DNA from: an uncultured Prevotellaceae bacterium
GTDB lineage: Bacteria; Bacteroidota; Bacteroidia; Bacteroidales; Bacteroidaceae
Length of the DNA stretch: 32,853 bases
Direction of reading: 5' to 3'
NCBI GenBank assembly: GCA_947307015.1
Contig: CAMZHV010000034.1
Location: 1-32,853, forward strand
Below the pieces are notes generated by a model that was given only the letters and a program-made list of their open reading frames with translations, made no database searches and had not been told where the DNA came from. A program made the position numbers and the translations under genes. The stretch's first letter is position 1. The number at the start of each line of letters is the position of its first letter. Below, piece by piece: positions 15,097-23,811 of the stretch.

Positions 15097-16875
15097 ATGA
15101 AACGTTCGATTTTCAGTCTTTTATTCTTTAGCATTTTCCTGCAGAGCTACGCCTATAAGAAGCAGGAAATAAACATCAACGTAAATGGCCAGCAGCGCAA
15201 CATGGTGGTCTTCACCCCCAACACGCTACCCGACAAGTCGCCGCTGTTCATTGTCACCCATGGCATGAACCAAAGCCCTGAATACCAATACGGTGCCGAC
15301 AAGATATACGAGATGATTGACACAGCCAAGTTCGTCGTCACCTATCTCCGTAGCGACGGCAGCACGTGGGACGTTGGCGGAACGAAAGACCAGAACTTTG
15401 TCATCAAGACCATCGACGAGATGGCCAGCAAGTTCAACATAGACACCGACCGCGTCTATTGGTCAGGCTTCTCCATGGGTTCCATGCTCATCCACCACTG
15501 CATCGCCAACATGCAGAACAAGATAGCTGCCTTTGCGCCTACCAGCGGTATTCAGTTCTCCGAACAGCCGTGGAATAACTGCACGAAACCCGTCTACCTG
15601 CTGGAATGTATAGCTTACGGCGACGATGTCTTCGGCTATGAGCAGTACGGCATACACGATTATATCGAAAACTATGCCAAGCACGACAAGCACACCAACT
15701 ACACCAAGACAACGGGTTACAAACCCATCTCCAGCAGTTGGTACAATGGCGACCTGGAATGTTGGACGGGCGGCCCCAACGGCGGTCAGGTGTGGCTCTA
15801 TTCCTACAACAACGGCGGCCACTGGCCCATGGATTTGAACCGTCACCTCATCTGGAACTTCTGCAAACGCTTCTATCTCAATATGCCGACGGTAAATTTC
15901 ACGCAACCTGCAGGCGAGACAACGCACCTCATCTTAGCCCCGGCAGGCGAGGCCGTCTTCCCCGACATCACCATGCGTGCCTCAGCAAAAGCGCCCAATG
16001 GCAGGGTTACCCAGATGGATTTCTACGATGGTAATACGCTCATTGAGTCGAAGACGGCAGCCCCCTATCAGACCACTATATCGGAACCCAAGAACGGCAA
16101 GCACAACCTTCGCGTGGAGATTACCGACAATAAGGAAAGGAAGGCAGAAGCACGCTGTCTCGTCAACAATATCACCACAGCCAGCGGCTACAATCTCCAC
16201 GTCAATTTCTCAAGCGAGGGCATAGTGCCGCAGGACTGGTACGTCAGCAATGCCTCCGAGAAGCGCATCGGCGGCGCTGCCACTTACACCGACGGTGCCC
16301 GCATCCTACACTTCACCAACAACACACGCGGTTTTGAATATGGTCTCTACGTGCAGAACACGTCCGGCCGCTCGAGAATCGCATGGGCCAAGTACGGCGT
16401 CAGCAACGCCCGTTCCACCCTCACACTTCACGCCGGCCATTATGTCATCAAGTATAGGGTGTGCAACTGGGATCAGCCAGAGTTCTCGCCTGTAACCCTC
16501 TCCGTACAAGATGCTAGCGGTCAGGAAATAGCTTCACAGACATACATGCCCACCGTGAATATCGGTGCCAACACAGCCAACAAGTTCTCACGACCCGTCC
16601 AGCAAACACTTGAATTCGACGTCCCTGAGACCGGCAACTATATCGTTGTATTCTATCCCGACGCGAAAAAGAACGCCGACTTCGTGCTGGGTCATATCAC
16701 CATCCAAGCCAAGGAGTTCGGCACCACGGGTATCAACGAAACAACCAGCAACAGTGGCGAGCAAACAACCGCCGTGTTCGACCTCAACGGGCGCAAAATC
16801 GCTGCCAACGCAGCCAACAAGCCCCTACAACGCGGTATCTATGTCATCGGAGGCCGCAAGATAGCTGTGCGATAG
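15097..16875 (+). CDS. Secreted CE1/PHB-depolymerase-like esterase with C-terminal sorting tail
   Basis: A 592-residue exported enzyme. The signal peptide MKRSIFSLLFFSIFLQSYAY is followed by an alpha/beta-hydrolase of the feruloyl-esterase / polyhydroxybutyrate-depolymerase type: THGMNQSP (from 54), nucleophile GFSMGS with Ser126, a likely acid around GDDVFG (Asp176 region) and His242 in NGGHWPMD. An Ig-like domain (about 285-355, ITMRASAKAPNGRVTQMDFY) and a carbohydrate-binding-like beta module (about 365-545) follow. The end GIYVIGGRKIAVR matches the tails of the BspA-like and CotH proteins in this window. A role in removing acyl or feruloyl groups from plant polysaccharides is plausible but inferred. 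Confidence 0.8.
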   Translation: MKRSIFSLLFFSIFLQSYAYKKQEININVNGQQRNMVVFTPNTLPDKSPLFIVTHGMNQSPEYQYGADKIYEMIDTAKFVVTYLRSDGSTWDVGGTKDQNFVIKTIDEMASKFNIDTDRVYWSGFSMGSMLIHHCIANMQNKIAAFAPTSGIQFSEQPWNNCTKPVYLLECIAYGDDVFGYEQYGIHDYIENYAKHDKHTNYTKTTGYKPISSSWYNGDLECWTGGPNGGQVWLYSYNNGGHWPMDLNRHLIWNFCKRFYLNMPTVNFTQPAGETTHLILAPAGEAVFPDITMRASAKAPNGRVTQMDFYDGNTLIESKTAAPYQTTISEPKNGKHNLRVEITDNKERKAEARCLVNNITTASGYNLHVNFSSEGIVPQDWYVSNASEKRIGGAATYTDGARILHFTNNTRGFEYGLYVQNTSGRSRIAWAKYGVSNARSTLTLHAGHYVIKYRVCNWDQPEFSPVTLSVQDASGQEIASQTYMPTVNIGANTANKFSRPVQQTLEFDVPETGNYIVVFYPDAKKNADFVLGHITIQAKEFGTTGINETTSNSGEQTTAVFDLNGRKIAANAANKPLQRGIYVIGGRKIAVR

Positions 16876-16962
16876 CCCCTCCGAAATATCAAAAGTGCAA
16901 AAGCGTATGAAAATTCATTTTTGATATAATAACCAAGCGAGGTAAAAATTTCGTTCTAAAAA

Positions 16963-16994
16963 TTTGGCGGAACGAGAAGTTTGCCATACCTTTG
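16963..16994 (+). promoter_or_regulatory. Promoter ahead of the hairpin RNA / unknown gene
   Basis: TTTG (16963-16966), a 20-base spacer, then TACCTTTG (16987-16994). It is a full consensus match; initiation is expected near 17000, immediately before a strong hairpin. Confidence 0.75.
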
Positions 16995-16999
16995 CAGCC

Positions 17000-17067
17000 A
17001 GAAATCAATACGCAACTATCCAGCCGGCCACGCCATGTGGCACTCGACGGGATAGTTGCGTCTTTTT
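17000..17067 (+). ncRNA. Candidate small RNA or attenuator hairpin
   Basis: Directly after the promoter, ACGCAACTATCC (17010-17021) pairs perfectly with 17050-17061, and an inner GCCAC (17027-17031) pairs with GTGGC (17037-17041). CTTTTTG (17062-17068) follows the outer stem, as in a rho-independent terminator. Transcription from the promoter would give an RNA of roughly 70 bases. It may be a free small RNA, or a leader that attenuates the gene starting at 17125. No known RNA family is recognised. Confidence 0.5.
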
Positions 17068-17124
17068 GTAGGCCGATAACAGTCGAGTTAAAGCGTTCTT
17101 TCACTTATTGTTATCATTTCTTTT

Positions 17125-17607
17125 ATGCTAAAAAGAAAAAGTTTCAGGCGACCAAAGGTCAACTGCTTCTGCCGTTGCACGCCACAAGAGGGAATCGTCG
17201 CTTTGCATCCCGATTATGTGGCACAAATGGTGGACAACACCAAGGAGATCATGAGCTCCACGCGCAGCACGGGCATCATTGCAGCCGCAGCTTTACGAAC
17301 AGGTCAGATGTTGGAACAGACAGGCCATCTGCCAATATGCCTCGACCTCTACGGCCGTGCACTACAGGTCATTTATTATATCGACAGCGACCGATTGGAG
17401 AATTATTACCTGTACGGGGCTTTGCCGCCGAATCCCCACTACCGCAGATGGTCGGAGCGCTCAGGCGAGGCACACGCCTGCATGGTGGCCAGCCGACTGG
17501 ACGAGCTGTGCCTACGCATGGGGTTCCGTGGTTATGCCCATCAGTGCCGCAAGACACACGTGGACTACCGGCGGTTGTTCAATGGCGTCTATGCAGCCTG
17601 CATGTAA
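17125..17607 (+). CDS. Uncharacterised protein, 160 residues
   Basis: I do not recognise this protein. It has a basic N-terminus with two cysteines (CFCRC), then a mainly helical body with segments such as RTGQMLEQTGHLPICLDLYG, VIYYIDSDRLENYY and DELCLRMGFRGYAHQC. There is no signal peptide or membrane segment. Overlapping frames at the same place look less protein-like, and this one has a natural residue mix. It follows the promoter and hairpin at 16963-17067 by about 58 bases, and its stop is 24 bases from the convergent DUF721 gene. The CFCRC and other cysteines could bind metal, but this is speculative. Confidence 0.55.
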   Translation: MLKRKSFRRPKVNCFCRCTPQEGIVALHPDYVAQMVDNTKEIMSSTRSTGIIAAAALRTGQMLEQTGHLPICLDLYGRALQVIYYIDSDRLENYYLYGALPPNPHYRRWSERSGEAHACMVASRLDELCLRMGFRGYAHQCRKTHVDYRRLFNGVYAACM

Positions 17608-17631
17608 GGCGGCGTGCAAAAGCTGAAAAAG

Positions 17632-17922
17632 TCAACGGAAAATAATGTTATCTATGACCGATGCGCCGACGTATTCGTTGAGGCGGCGCACAAGATTCTT
17701 GCGCCCGCTCATCAGCTCCGCACGGATGACCGAGGAGGTCAAGTGGACGTAGAGCACACGGTTGCGGATCTGGAGGTCGGTGGTGTAGGAGGAAATGCCC
17801 TGCCCCATCACCTCCGGCCACGCCTCAATAAGGCGGTACTCGTTGTAGGGTGTCTCTATACCCTCCTCGCGCATCATTTGACGAATGAGGTCACCTACCT
17901 GCTCGGCTTTCTGCTTCCTCAT
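17632..17922 (-). CDS. DUF721 (DciA-like) protein
   Basis: A 96-residue DUF721 protein. The family signature is visible: an N-terminal helix (VGDLIRQMMREEG), EAWPEVMGQGISSYTTDL and the beta element RVLYVHLTSSVIRAELMSG ending in a Leu-rich helix. DUF721 includes DciA, which helps load the replicative helicase. The gene overlaps recF by four bases (ATGA), a linkage often seen near replication and repair genes in Bacteroidetes. A role in replication is inferred from family and context only. Confidence 0.85.
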   Translation of the reverse strand: MRKQKAEQVGDLIRQMMREEGIETPYNEYRLIEAWPEVMGQGISSYTTDLQIRNRVLYVHLTSSVIRAELMSGRKNLVRRLNEYVGASVIDNIIFR

Positions 17923-19019
17923 GGCGTGACCTCCCCTCCTTTGACGTGGAACAAACGGTAGTCACTGTCCATCCGCGACAGGATCTGATCCAGGTGATCG
18001 CGGTTGGTGTCGGTGATGAAGATCTGACCGAAGCGGTCGCCGGCGACGAGGTGGACAATCTGTTCCACGCGACTGGCGTCGAGCTTGTCGAAGATGTCGT
18101 CTAAGAGCAACAGCGGCTTGGTTCGGCTACCGGCACGGCTGAGGAAGTCGAACTGTGCTAACTTCAAGGCAATCAGATAGGTCTTGTTCTGTCCCTGCGA
18201 TCCCTCGCGGCGCAACGGATAGCCGCCAAGCGTCATCTCCAATTCATCGCGATGTACGCCGTGGAGCGAATAGCCCATGATGAGGTCTTTGGCGCGGTCG
18301 CGTTGAATGACGTCCAACAGCGCCCCTCGCTGGGCGTGAGAGACATATTGCAGCCCCACTTGCTCGTGTCCTTGGCTGACGATAGCGTGAATTTCCTGAA
18401 AGACAGGCTCGAAACGTTCAACATAGCGTGCCCGTGCCTCGTAGATGACCTGCCCGTAGCGGGCCATCTCCTCCTCCCATAAAGCGAGGAGTTCTGTGTC
18501 AGGTGCAGGTTCCTCCTGTTTGAGGAGCGCATTGCGCTGGGCAAGGGCTTTGTTGTAACAGACGAGGGCATCGAGGTAGCGATGGTCGGTCTGTGAAATC
18601 ACCACGTCCATAAAACGACGCCGTTCCTCAGAACTGCCACTGATGAGCAGCGAGTCCATTGGCGACACCATCACGATTGGTATCAGCCCGATATGCTCTG
18701 TGAGGCGCTTGTAGGGTTTCTTGTTGCGTTTGAGCTGCTTCTTATGGCCGCGCGACAAACCAAGTGAAATCTCTTCAACGGTGCCGTCCTCATGCACAAA
18801 CGAGCCTTGCAGCAGCGCCACCTCAGCCTCGTGGCGGATGCAGGCACTGTCCTGACTCGTGATGCTGCTTTTGCAAAGCGCCAGGAAATAGATCGCGTCC
18901 AGAAGGTTCGTTTTGCCCTCGCCGTTCTGCCCGATGAGGCAGTTGAGCTTCGGCGACAGTTTGAGTTCCGCCTGCGCGATGTTTTTATAGTTGAAAATAG
19001 AGATTTGACGGAGTGTCAT
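17919..19019 (-). CDS. recF: DNA replication and repair protein RecF
   Basis: A 366-residue SMC-like ATPase that helps load RecA at gaps with RecO and RecR. Walker A is GQNGEGKT (residues 30-37), the ABC-like signature region is LRREGSQGQNKTYLIALKLA, and Walker B plus D-loop is PLLLLDDIFDKLDASR. Length matches the family. The N-terminus MTLRQISIFNYKNI is typical. The start lies 27 bases after a -7 box. It is followed, with overlap, by the DUF721 gene. Confidence 0.95.
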   Translation of the reverse strand: MTLRQISIFNYKNIAQAELKLSPKLNCLIGQNGEGKTNLLDAIYFLALCKSSITSQDSACIRHEAEVALLQGSFVHEDGTVEEISLGLSRGHKKQLKRNKKPYKRLTEHIGLIPIVMVSPMDSLLISGSSEERRRFMDVVISQTDHRYLDALVCYNKALAQRNALLKQEEPAPDTELLALWEEEMARYGQVIYEARARYVERFEPVFQEIHAIVSQGHEQVGLQYVSHAQRGALLDVIQRDRAKDLIMGYSLHGVHRDELEMTLGGYPLRREGSQGQNKTYLIALKLAQFDFLSRAGSRTKPLLLLDDIFDKLDASRVEQIVHLVAGDRFGQIFITDTNRDHLDQILSRMDSDYRLFHVKGGEVTP

Positions 19020-19045
19020 AACGCATTTTTTGCCTAAAAGCGATG

Positions 19046-19053
19046 CAAAGATA
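19046..19053 (-). promoter_or_regulatory. -7 box of recF
   Basis: TATCTTTG on the minus strand (19053-19046). A matching TTTG at -33 is not clear. Confidence 0.5.
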
Positions 19054-19092
19054 ATGGAAAAACATAAAAAAAGAGAAATAATGTCCTGAAAA

Positions 19093-19124
19093 GTTGAAGG
19101 AACCGAAGATTTTAACTACTTTTG
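19093..19124 (+). promoter_or_regulatory. Promoter of the TPR-ribH-smpB-metH run
   Basis: GTTG (19093-19096, three of four bases of TTTG), a 20-base spacer, then TACTTTTG (19117-19124). It is divergent from the recF promoter. Confidence 0.6.
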
Positions 19125-19188
19125 CACCGCTTTTTGCGGACATAAGCATCAAGTTAACTCGAAAAAGACATCTAAAAACATAAAAACA

Positions 19189-19869
19189 ATGGCAAAAAAA
19201 CAAAACCAAGTGGCTGTCGAAAACATCGAAGCCGTATCCAAGACTGAAGCATTTATAGAGAAGTACAAGAAGACCATCCTCTATGGCGTTGTTGGCATCA
19301 TCGTCGTCGCTGCCGCCATCATCTGCTACGTGCAGTTCATCAAGAATCCACGCGAGCTGAAGGCCAGCGAAGCCATCGCTCAATGCGAGACGCTTTTCCA
19401 GAGCAGCGCCTACGACAAGGCCCTCGAAGGCGACGGTCAGGGTTGCCTCGGTTTCTTGAAGGTGGCCGACGAGTACAGTTCCACGAAGGCTGGCAACCTC
19501 GCCAAGCTCTATGCGGGTCTCTGCTACGCTCAGCTTGAGAAGTGGGAGGAAGCAGCTAAGATGCTCGAAAGCTTCAAGCTCCAGGATGACGCCATGATCT
19601 CACCCGCAGCCCTCGGTGCCCTCGGCAACGTCTACGCTAACCTCGGACAGAACGACAAGGCCATCAAAACGCTCCTCAAGGCCGCCAAGACTGCTGATAA
19701 CAACAGCCTCTCGCCCACCTATCTCATCCAGGCCGGTGAGCTCTACGAAGCTGAGGGTAAGCCTGCTGAGGCCCTGAAGCTCTACAATGAGGTCAAGACA
19801 AAGTATGTCAACTCGATGGCTGTGCAGCAGCAGGATATCGACCGCTATATTGAGCGCGTAGCTCAGTAA
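19189..19869 (+). CDS. Membrane-anchored tetratricopeptide-repeat protein
   Basis: A 226-residue protein with a short cytosolic N-terminus, one membrane helix (about 29-52, TILYGVVGIIVVAAAIICYV) and a periplasmic TPR-like helical domain with pairs such as LAKLYAGLCYAQLEKWEEAA, ALGNVYANLGQNDKAIKTL and AGELYEAEGKPAEALKLY. The topology resembles YfgM, a chaperone-network protein of the inner membrane, but sequence identity cannot be judged here. It opens a tight plus-strand run; ribH starts ten bases after its stop. Confidence 0.8.
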   Translation: MAKKQNQVAVENIEAVSKTEAFIEKYKKTILYGVVGIIVVAAAIICYVQFIKNPRELKASEAIAQCETLFQSSAYDKALEGDGQGCLGFLKVADEYSSTKAGNLAKLYAGLCYAQLEKWEEAAKMLESFKLQDDAMISPAALGALGNVYANLGQNDKAIKTLLKAAKTADNNSLSPTYLIQAGELYEAEGKPAEALKLYNEVKTKYVNSMAVQQQDIDRYIERVAQ

Positions 19870-19879
19870 TCTGTTAGCC

Positions 19880-20395
19880 GTGGCCACCGCTTACCATCAC
19901 CTCTCGGACTACGACGCCGCCACAGTGCCCTCGGCAACGGGTATGCGCTTTGCCGTCGTCGTGGCCGATTGGAACGACCGTTTCACCTACTCGATGGCTG
20001 ACGCGGCCATTGAGACGCTCGAGCGCCACGGAGCACGGCGTGAAGACATCATCGTACGCCACGTGCCAGGCAGCTTTGAGCTCGTCTACGGTGCCGCATG
20101 GATGGTGGAGCACGCTGACGTCGACGCCGTCATAGCCATCGGATGTGTCATCCGTGGCGACACGCCTCATTTCGACTACATCTGCCAAGGCACGACACAA
20201 GGCCTCGCGGAACTGAACCTGCGCTGTCGGATGCCCGTCATCTACGGCCTGCTCACCTGTAACAATAATGAACAGGCCGAGGCGCGCACAGGAGGGATGT
20301 TAGGCAACAAAGGCACGGAGTGCGCAGTGACAGCCATTAAAATGGTAGCCTATGGCAAAGGAGAAACAAAAGACCATCAACATCAAGAACCGTAA
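19880..20395 (+). CDS. ribH: 6,7-dimethyl-8-ribityllumazine synthase
   Basis: A 171-residue enzyme of the penultimate riboflavin step, joining 5-amino-6-ribitylaminouracil with 3,4-dihydroxy-2-butanone 4-phosphate. The motifs [40 protein letters not shown] and [12 protein letters not shown] are all present. The frame begins at GTG (19880-19882), ten bases after the TPR stop; no ATG fits before the conserved region. The last part, after [14 protein letters not shown], is a 44-base overlap with smpB in another frame, so the tail is shaped by the smpB start. Confidence 0.95.
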   Translation: MATAYHHLSDYDAATVPSATGMRFAVVVADWNDRFTYSMADAAIETLERHGARREDIIVRHVPGSFELVYGAAWMVEHADVDAVIAIGCVIRGDTPHFDYICQGTTQGLAELNLRCRMPVIYGLLTCNNNEQAEARTGGMLGNKGTECAVTAIKMVAYGKGETKDHQHQEP

Positions 20396-20819
20396 GGCAG
20401 AGTTCGACTACTACCTTATGGAAAAATACACCGCAGGGCTTGTCCTGACCGGTACGGAGATCAAGAGCATCCGTCTGGGTAAGGCAAGCCTTGTCGATAC
20501 GTACTGCGCCATCATCGGGGGAGAAGTCTGGGTGAAGAACATGAACATCGCCCAGTATTTCTACGGCACATACAACAACCACGCCGCACGCCGCGACCGC
20601 AAGCTCCTGCTCAACCGACGTGAGATACACCGACTTCAAAATGCCACAAAGAGTCCGGGCATGACCATCGTGCCGACCCTCCTTTTCATCGACGAGAACG
20701 GGCGCGCCAAGCTGGACATTTACCTCGCCCGAGGCAAGCACAGCTTCGACAAGCGTGAGACGCTGAAAGAGAAGGAAGACCGGCGCGATATCGATCGTCA
20801 GTTCAAACACAACTACTAA
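20352..20819 (+). CDS. smpB: SsrA-binding protein SmpB
   Basis: A 155-residue partner of tmRNA in rescue of stalled ribosomes. Conserved parts are [41 protein letters not shown] and the basic C-terminal tail ([20 protein letters not shown]). Length is normal. The start ATGGCAAAGGAG lies inside the ribH gene with a 44-base overlap, implying coupled translation. The metH start is 16 bases after the stop. Confidence 0.96.
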   Translation: MAKEKQKTINIKNRKAEFDYYLMEKYTAGLVLTGTEIKSIRLGKASLVDTYCAIIGGEVWVKNMNIAQYFYGTYNNHAARRDRKLLLNRREIHRLQNATKSPGMTIVPTLLFIDENGRAKLDIYLARGKHSFDKRETLKEKEDRRDIDRQFKHNY

Positions 20820-20835
20820 GGCTTCACGAGGTCTT

Positions 20836-23790
20836 ATGCCAACCCACGCCTCCCCTCTGCACACCGCCCTTGCATCCCATCGCCCCCTCATCCTCGACGG
20901 CGCCATGGGTACGATGATTCAGCACTATGGTTTGCGAGAGGAGGACTTTCGCGGGGATTACGACCTCCCCGGACAACAGGCAGGCAACAATGATCTTCTG
21001 TGCCTCACACGTCCCGACATCATCGCTGATATCCATCGCCGTTACATTGCTGCCGGCGCGGACATCATCACCACCAACACTTTCAACGCCCAACGCATCT
21101 CCCTGGCCGACTACGGCTGCGAGCACCTCGTCCGCGACATCAACGAAGCCGCTGTCCGCATAGCCCGCGAGGCCATAGCCCAAAACGCCCTTACCACTCC
21201 CTCTTCTTCGTCGGAATCGAGCGGTTTCCCCACGAGCACAAGTGGCCTCTTCATCGCCGCCTCTATAGGCCCGACGAACAAGTCGCTCTCGATGAGTCCC
21301 GACATTAGCAATCCCGCCCTGCGCGCCATTACCTTCGACGAGCTCGTCAGCGCTTACCTCGAACAGATGACCGCTCTGCTTGAAGCGGGTGTCGATGCTT
21401 TCCTCATCGAGACCGTCTTCGACACCCTCAACGCAAAAGCTGCCCTCTACGCCGCCGACGAAGCCATGCGTCAGACTGGCATCACTGTGCCCCTCATGCT
21501 CAGCGCCACCATCAGCGACCGCGCAGGCCGCCTTCTCAGCGGGCAGACGCTCGAAGCCTTCTTCATCTCCGTCGCTCACGCCCCGTTGCTCAGCATCGGT
21601 CTCAACTGCTCTTTTGGTGCCGTGGAGATGCTCCCCCACCTGCGGGAACTGCGAGCCATCGTTGACCGCCACATCGCGCACGCACGCGAACCTATTTATA
21701 TCAGTGCTCATCCCAATGCCGGCCTGCCCAACCAACTCGGACAATACGACGAGACACCCACGCTGATGGCCGAACACATCCGTCCCTTCATCACAGAAGG
21801 CCTCGTAGATATCATCGGCGGCTGCTGCGGAACAACAGATGAACATATTAAGGAGATAAAGGCCCTCTCCCAAGAGAGAGAGAGCCGCCGCACACCCGTA
21901 ATGGAGAGAACCTACGCACAGCCTCTTCCCTCCTTGACAGAAGGGGTTGCGTGTGGGTCTTTCTCTGGCCTCTCCCCACTCCTTCTCACCCCCGAAGTGG
22001 CGTTCATCAATGTCGGCGAGCGATGTAATGTGGCTGGCTCGCGCAAGTTCCTGCGCTTGATCAAGGAGAAGAACTACGAGGAAGCTGTGGAGATTGCCCG
22101 CAAACAAGTTGAGGACGGTGCATTAGCACTCGACATCAACCTCGACGACGGCCTCCTCGACACAAAGGCCGAGATGTGCCACTTCCTAAACCTCCTCGCT
22201 GCTGAACCCGACATTTGCCGCGTGCCCTTTATGGTCGACTCCAGCCGCTGGGACGTTATCCGTGCCGCTCTCGGCTGCATACAGGGCAAGAGCATCGTCA
22301 ATAGTATATCACTCAAGGAGGGTGAAGCCATCTTCCTCGAGCATGCTCGCGAGATCCGCCGTCTTGGCGCAGCCGTCATCGTTATGGCTTTCGATGAGGA
22401 AGGACAGGCCACGACCTTCGAGCGCCGCACCACCATCTGCAAGCGCGCTTACCATCTGCTGACGGAACAAGTCGGTTTCCCTGCTGAAGATATTATCTTC
22501 GACCCCAACGTCTTAGCCATTGCCACGGGAATGCCCGAGCACGACCGCTACGCCCTCGACTTCATCCGTACAACAGCATGGATTAAAGAGAACCTCCCTG
22601 GCGCACATGTCAGCGGCGGCGTCAGCAATCTCAGCTTCTCCTTCCGTGGCAACAACTACTTGCGCGAAGCCATGCACGCCGTTTTCCTCTACCACGCCCG
22701 TCGTGCCGGCATGGACATGGCTATCGTCAACCCCTCCACCGCCGTCACCTACGCCGACATACCCGCCGATCACCTCCAACTCATTGAGGACGCCATATTG
22801 GCACGCACACCAGATGCGTGTGAAAAATTAGCAGACTCTCCCCCCGCCCTCCCTATCAGGGAGGGAGCAGTTACTTCCAAGAATGGTAAAGCGGATGCCT
22901 GCTCAGAACATTCCGCTCCCTCCCTTACAGGGTGCCAGGAAGACGGAACTATTAAGTGTTCCGGCTGGACTGGTTCGGGGGGAGAGTCTTGGTCTGCTGC
23001 CTCACTTCTAATCTCCTCCCTCCGTCGCGGCGACACTTCTACACTCGAAGCCGAGTTGATGGAAGCATTGAAGGAATATCCGTCACCTGTTGCCATCATA
23101 GAGGGGCCGCTGATGGAAGGCATGAACCTCGTCGGTCAGCTCTTCGGCGAAGGCAAGATGTTTCTGCCGCAAGTGGTCAAGACAGCCCGAACGATGAAGC
23201 GCGCCGTGGAAATCCTACAACCTTATCTCGAGCAAAACGCATCGCAGCAGGAAACTACCAGCCGTGGACGTGTCCTCGTAGCCACCGTCAAGGGCGATGT
23301 CCACGATATCGGCAAGAATATCGTTGCGACCGTTATGGCCTGCAACGGCTATGAAGTCATAGACCTAGGTGTTATGGTGCCAGCAGAAATCATCGTCGAG
23401 AAGGCATTGGAACTGAAACCCGACCTCATCGGGCTATCAGGCCTCATCACCCCCTCGCTCGAGGAGATGGTTCACACTGTTCACCTTCTGGATCAGGCAG
23501 GCATTAGCGTGCCCGTGATGATCGGCGGTGCCACGACGAGCGCCCTGCATACCGCATTGAAGATTGCCCCCGTGTACCACGGCCCCGTGCTCCACGTATG
23601 TGACGCCTCGCAGAACGCACCCCTCGCCGCACCCTTCCTACGCCCTGAGACCGCCGCCCAAGCTGCCGAAGCCCTTGCCAACGAGCAAGCTCAGCTACGC
23701 GAGCAGGCCACTCAGCGGCCAGCCTCTCCTACCCTCTCCCTCGACGAGGCCCGCGCCCGAAAACCTCATTTCTTCGAAAATAAGAACTGA
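20836..23790 (+). CDS. metH: Cobalamin-dependent methionine synthase
   Basis: A 984-residue MetH that moves a methyl group from methyltetrahydrofolate through B12 to homocysteine. The homocysteine domain has its zinc cysteines Cys258 (GLNCSFG) and Cys330/Cys331 (GGCCGTT). The pterin domain begins about residue 390 (FINVGERCNVAGSRKF), and the cobalamin domain has DVHDIG with axial His823 and the conserved GLSGLITPSLEEM. The protein stops soon after this domain (EARARKPHFFENKN) and lacks the AdoMet reactivation domain of the roughly 1227-residue E. coli enzyme. Three extra segments are visible: a Ser-rich loop near 119-135, a linker near 355-375 and a long insertion at about 667-718 made by a 155-bp palindromic element. 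Confidence 0.95.
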   Translation: MPTHASPLHTALASHRPLILDGAMGTMIQHYGLREEDFRGDYDLPGQQAGNNDLLCLTRPDIIADIHRRYIAAGADIITTNTFNAQRISLADYGCEHLVRDINEAAVRIAREAIAQNALTTPSSSSESSGFPTSTSGLFIAASIGPTNKSLSMSPDISNPALRAITFDELVSAYLEQMTALLEAGVDAFLIETVFDTLNAKAALYAADEAMRQTGITVPLMLSATISDRAGRLLSGQTLEAFFISVAHAPLLSIGLNCSFGAVEMLPHLRELRAIVDRHIAHAREPIYISAHPNAGLPNQLGQYDETPTLMAEHIRPFITEGLVDIIGGCCGTTDEHIKEIKALSQERESRRTPVMERTYAQPLPSLTEGVACGSFSGLSPLLLTPEVAFINVGERCNVAGSRKFLRLIKEKNYEEAVEIARKQVEDGALALDINLDDGLLDTKAEMCHFLNLLAAEPDICRVPFMVDSSRWDVIRAALGCIQGKSIVNSISLKEGEAIFLEHAREIRRLGAAVIVMAFDEEGQATTFERRTTICKRAYHLLTEQVGFPAEDIIFDPNVLAIATGMPEHDRYALDFIRTTAWIKENLPGAHVSGGVSNLSFSFRGNNYLREAMHAVFLYHARRAGMDMAIVNPSTAVTYADIPADHLQLIEDAILARTPDACEKLADSPPALPIREGAVTSKNGKADACSEHSAPSLTGCQEDGTIKCSGWTGSGGESWSAASLLISSLRRGDTSTLEAELMEALKEYPSPVAIIEGPLMEGMNLVGQLFGEGKMFLPQVVKTARTMKRAVEILQPYLEQNASQQETTSRGRVLVATVKGDVHDIGKNIVATVMACNGYEVIDLGVMVPAEIIVEKALELKPDLIGLSGLITPSLEEMVHTVHLLDQAGISVPVMIGGATTSALHTALKIAPVYHGPVLHVCDASQNAPLAAPFLRPETAAQAAEALANEQAQLREQATQRPASPTLSLDEARARKPHFFENKN
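22834..22988 (+). repeat. 155-bp palindromic element with 12-bp inverted ends inside metH
   Basis: The ends GACTCTCCCCCC (22834-22845) and GGGGGGAGAGTC (22977-22988) are perfect 12-bp inverted repeats. Inside, CCCTCCC-TATCA-GGGAGGG (22847-22865) is identical to the intergenic copy at 12795-12813, and GGGAGGGAGC (22859-22868) pairs with GCTCCCTCCC (22915-22924). It stays open in the metH frame and encodes the linker between the pterin and cobalamin modules. Confidence 0.8.
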
Positions 23791-23811
23791 ACCATTAGCA
23801 CTCTCCAACTC

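Noticed and set aside
16992..17645. 217-codon plus-strand frame overlapping the unknown gene at 17125
   Set aside because: It runs through the hairpin and T-run and has an unnatural Arg/Pro/His-rich composition; the frame at 17125 looks more like a protein.
20824..22107. 427-codon open frame on the minus strand
   Set aside because: Antisense shadow of metH, whose motifs are unambiguous.
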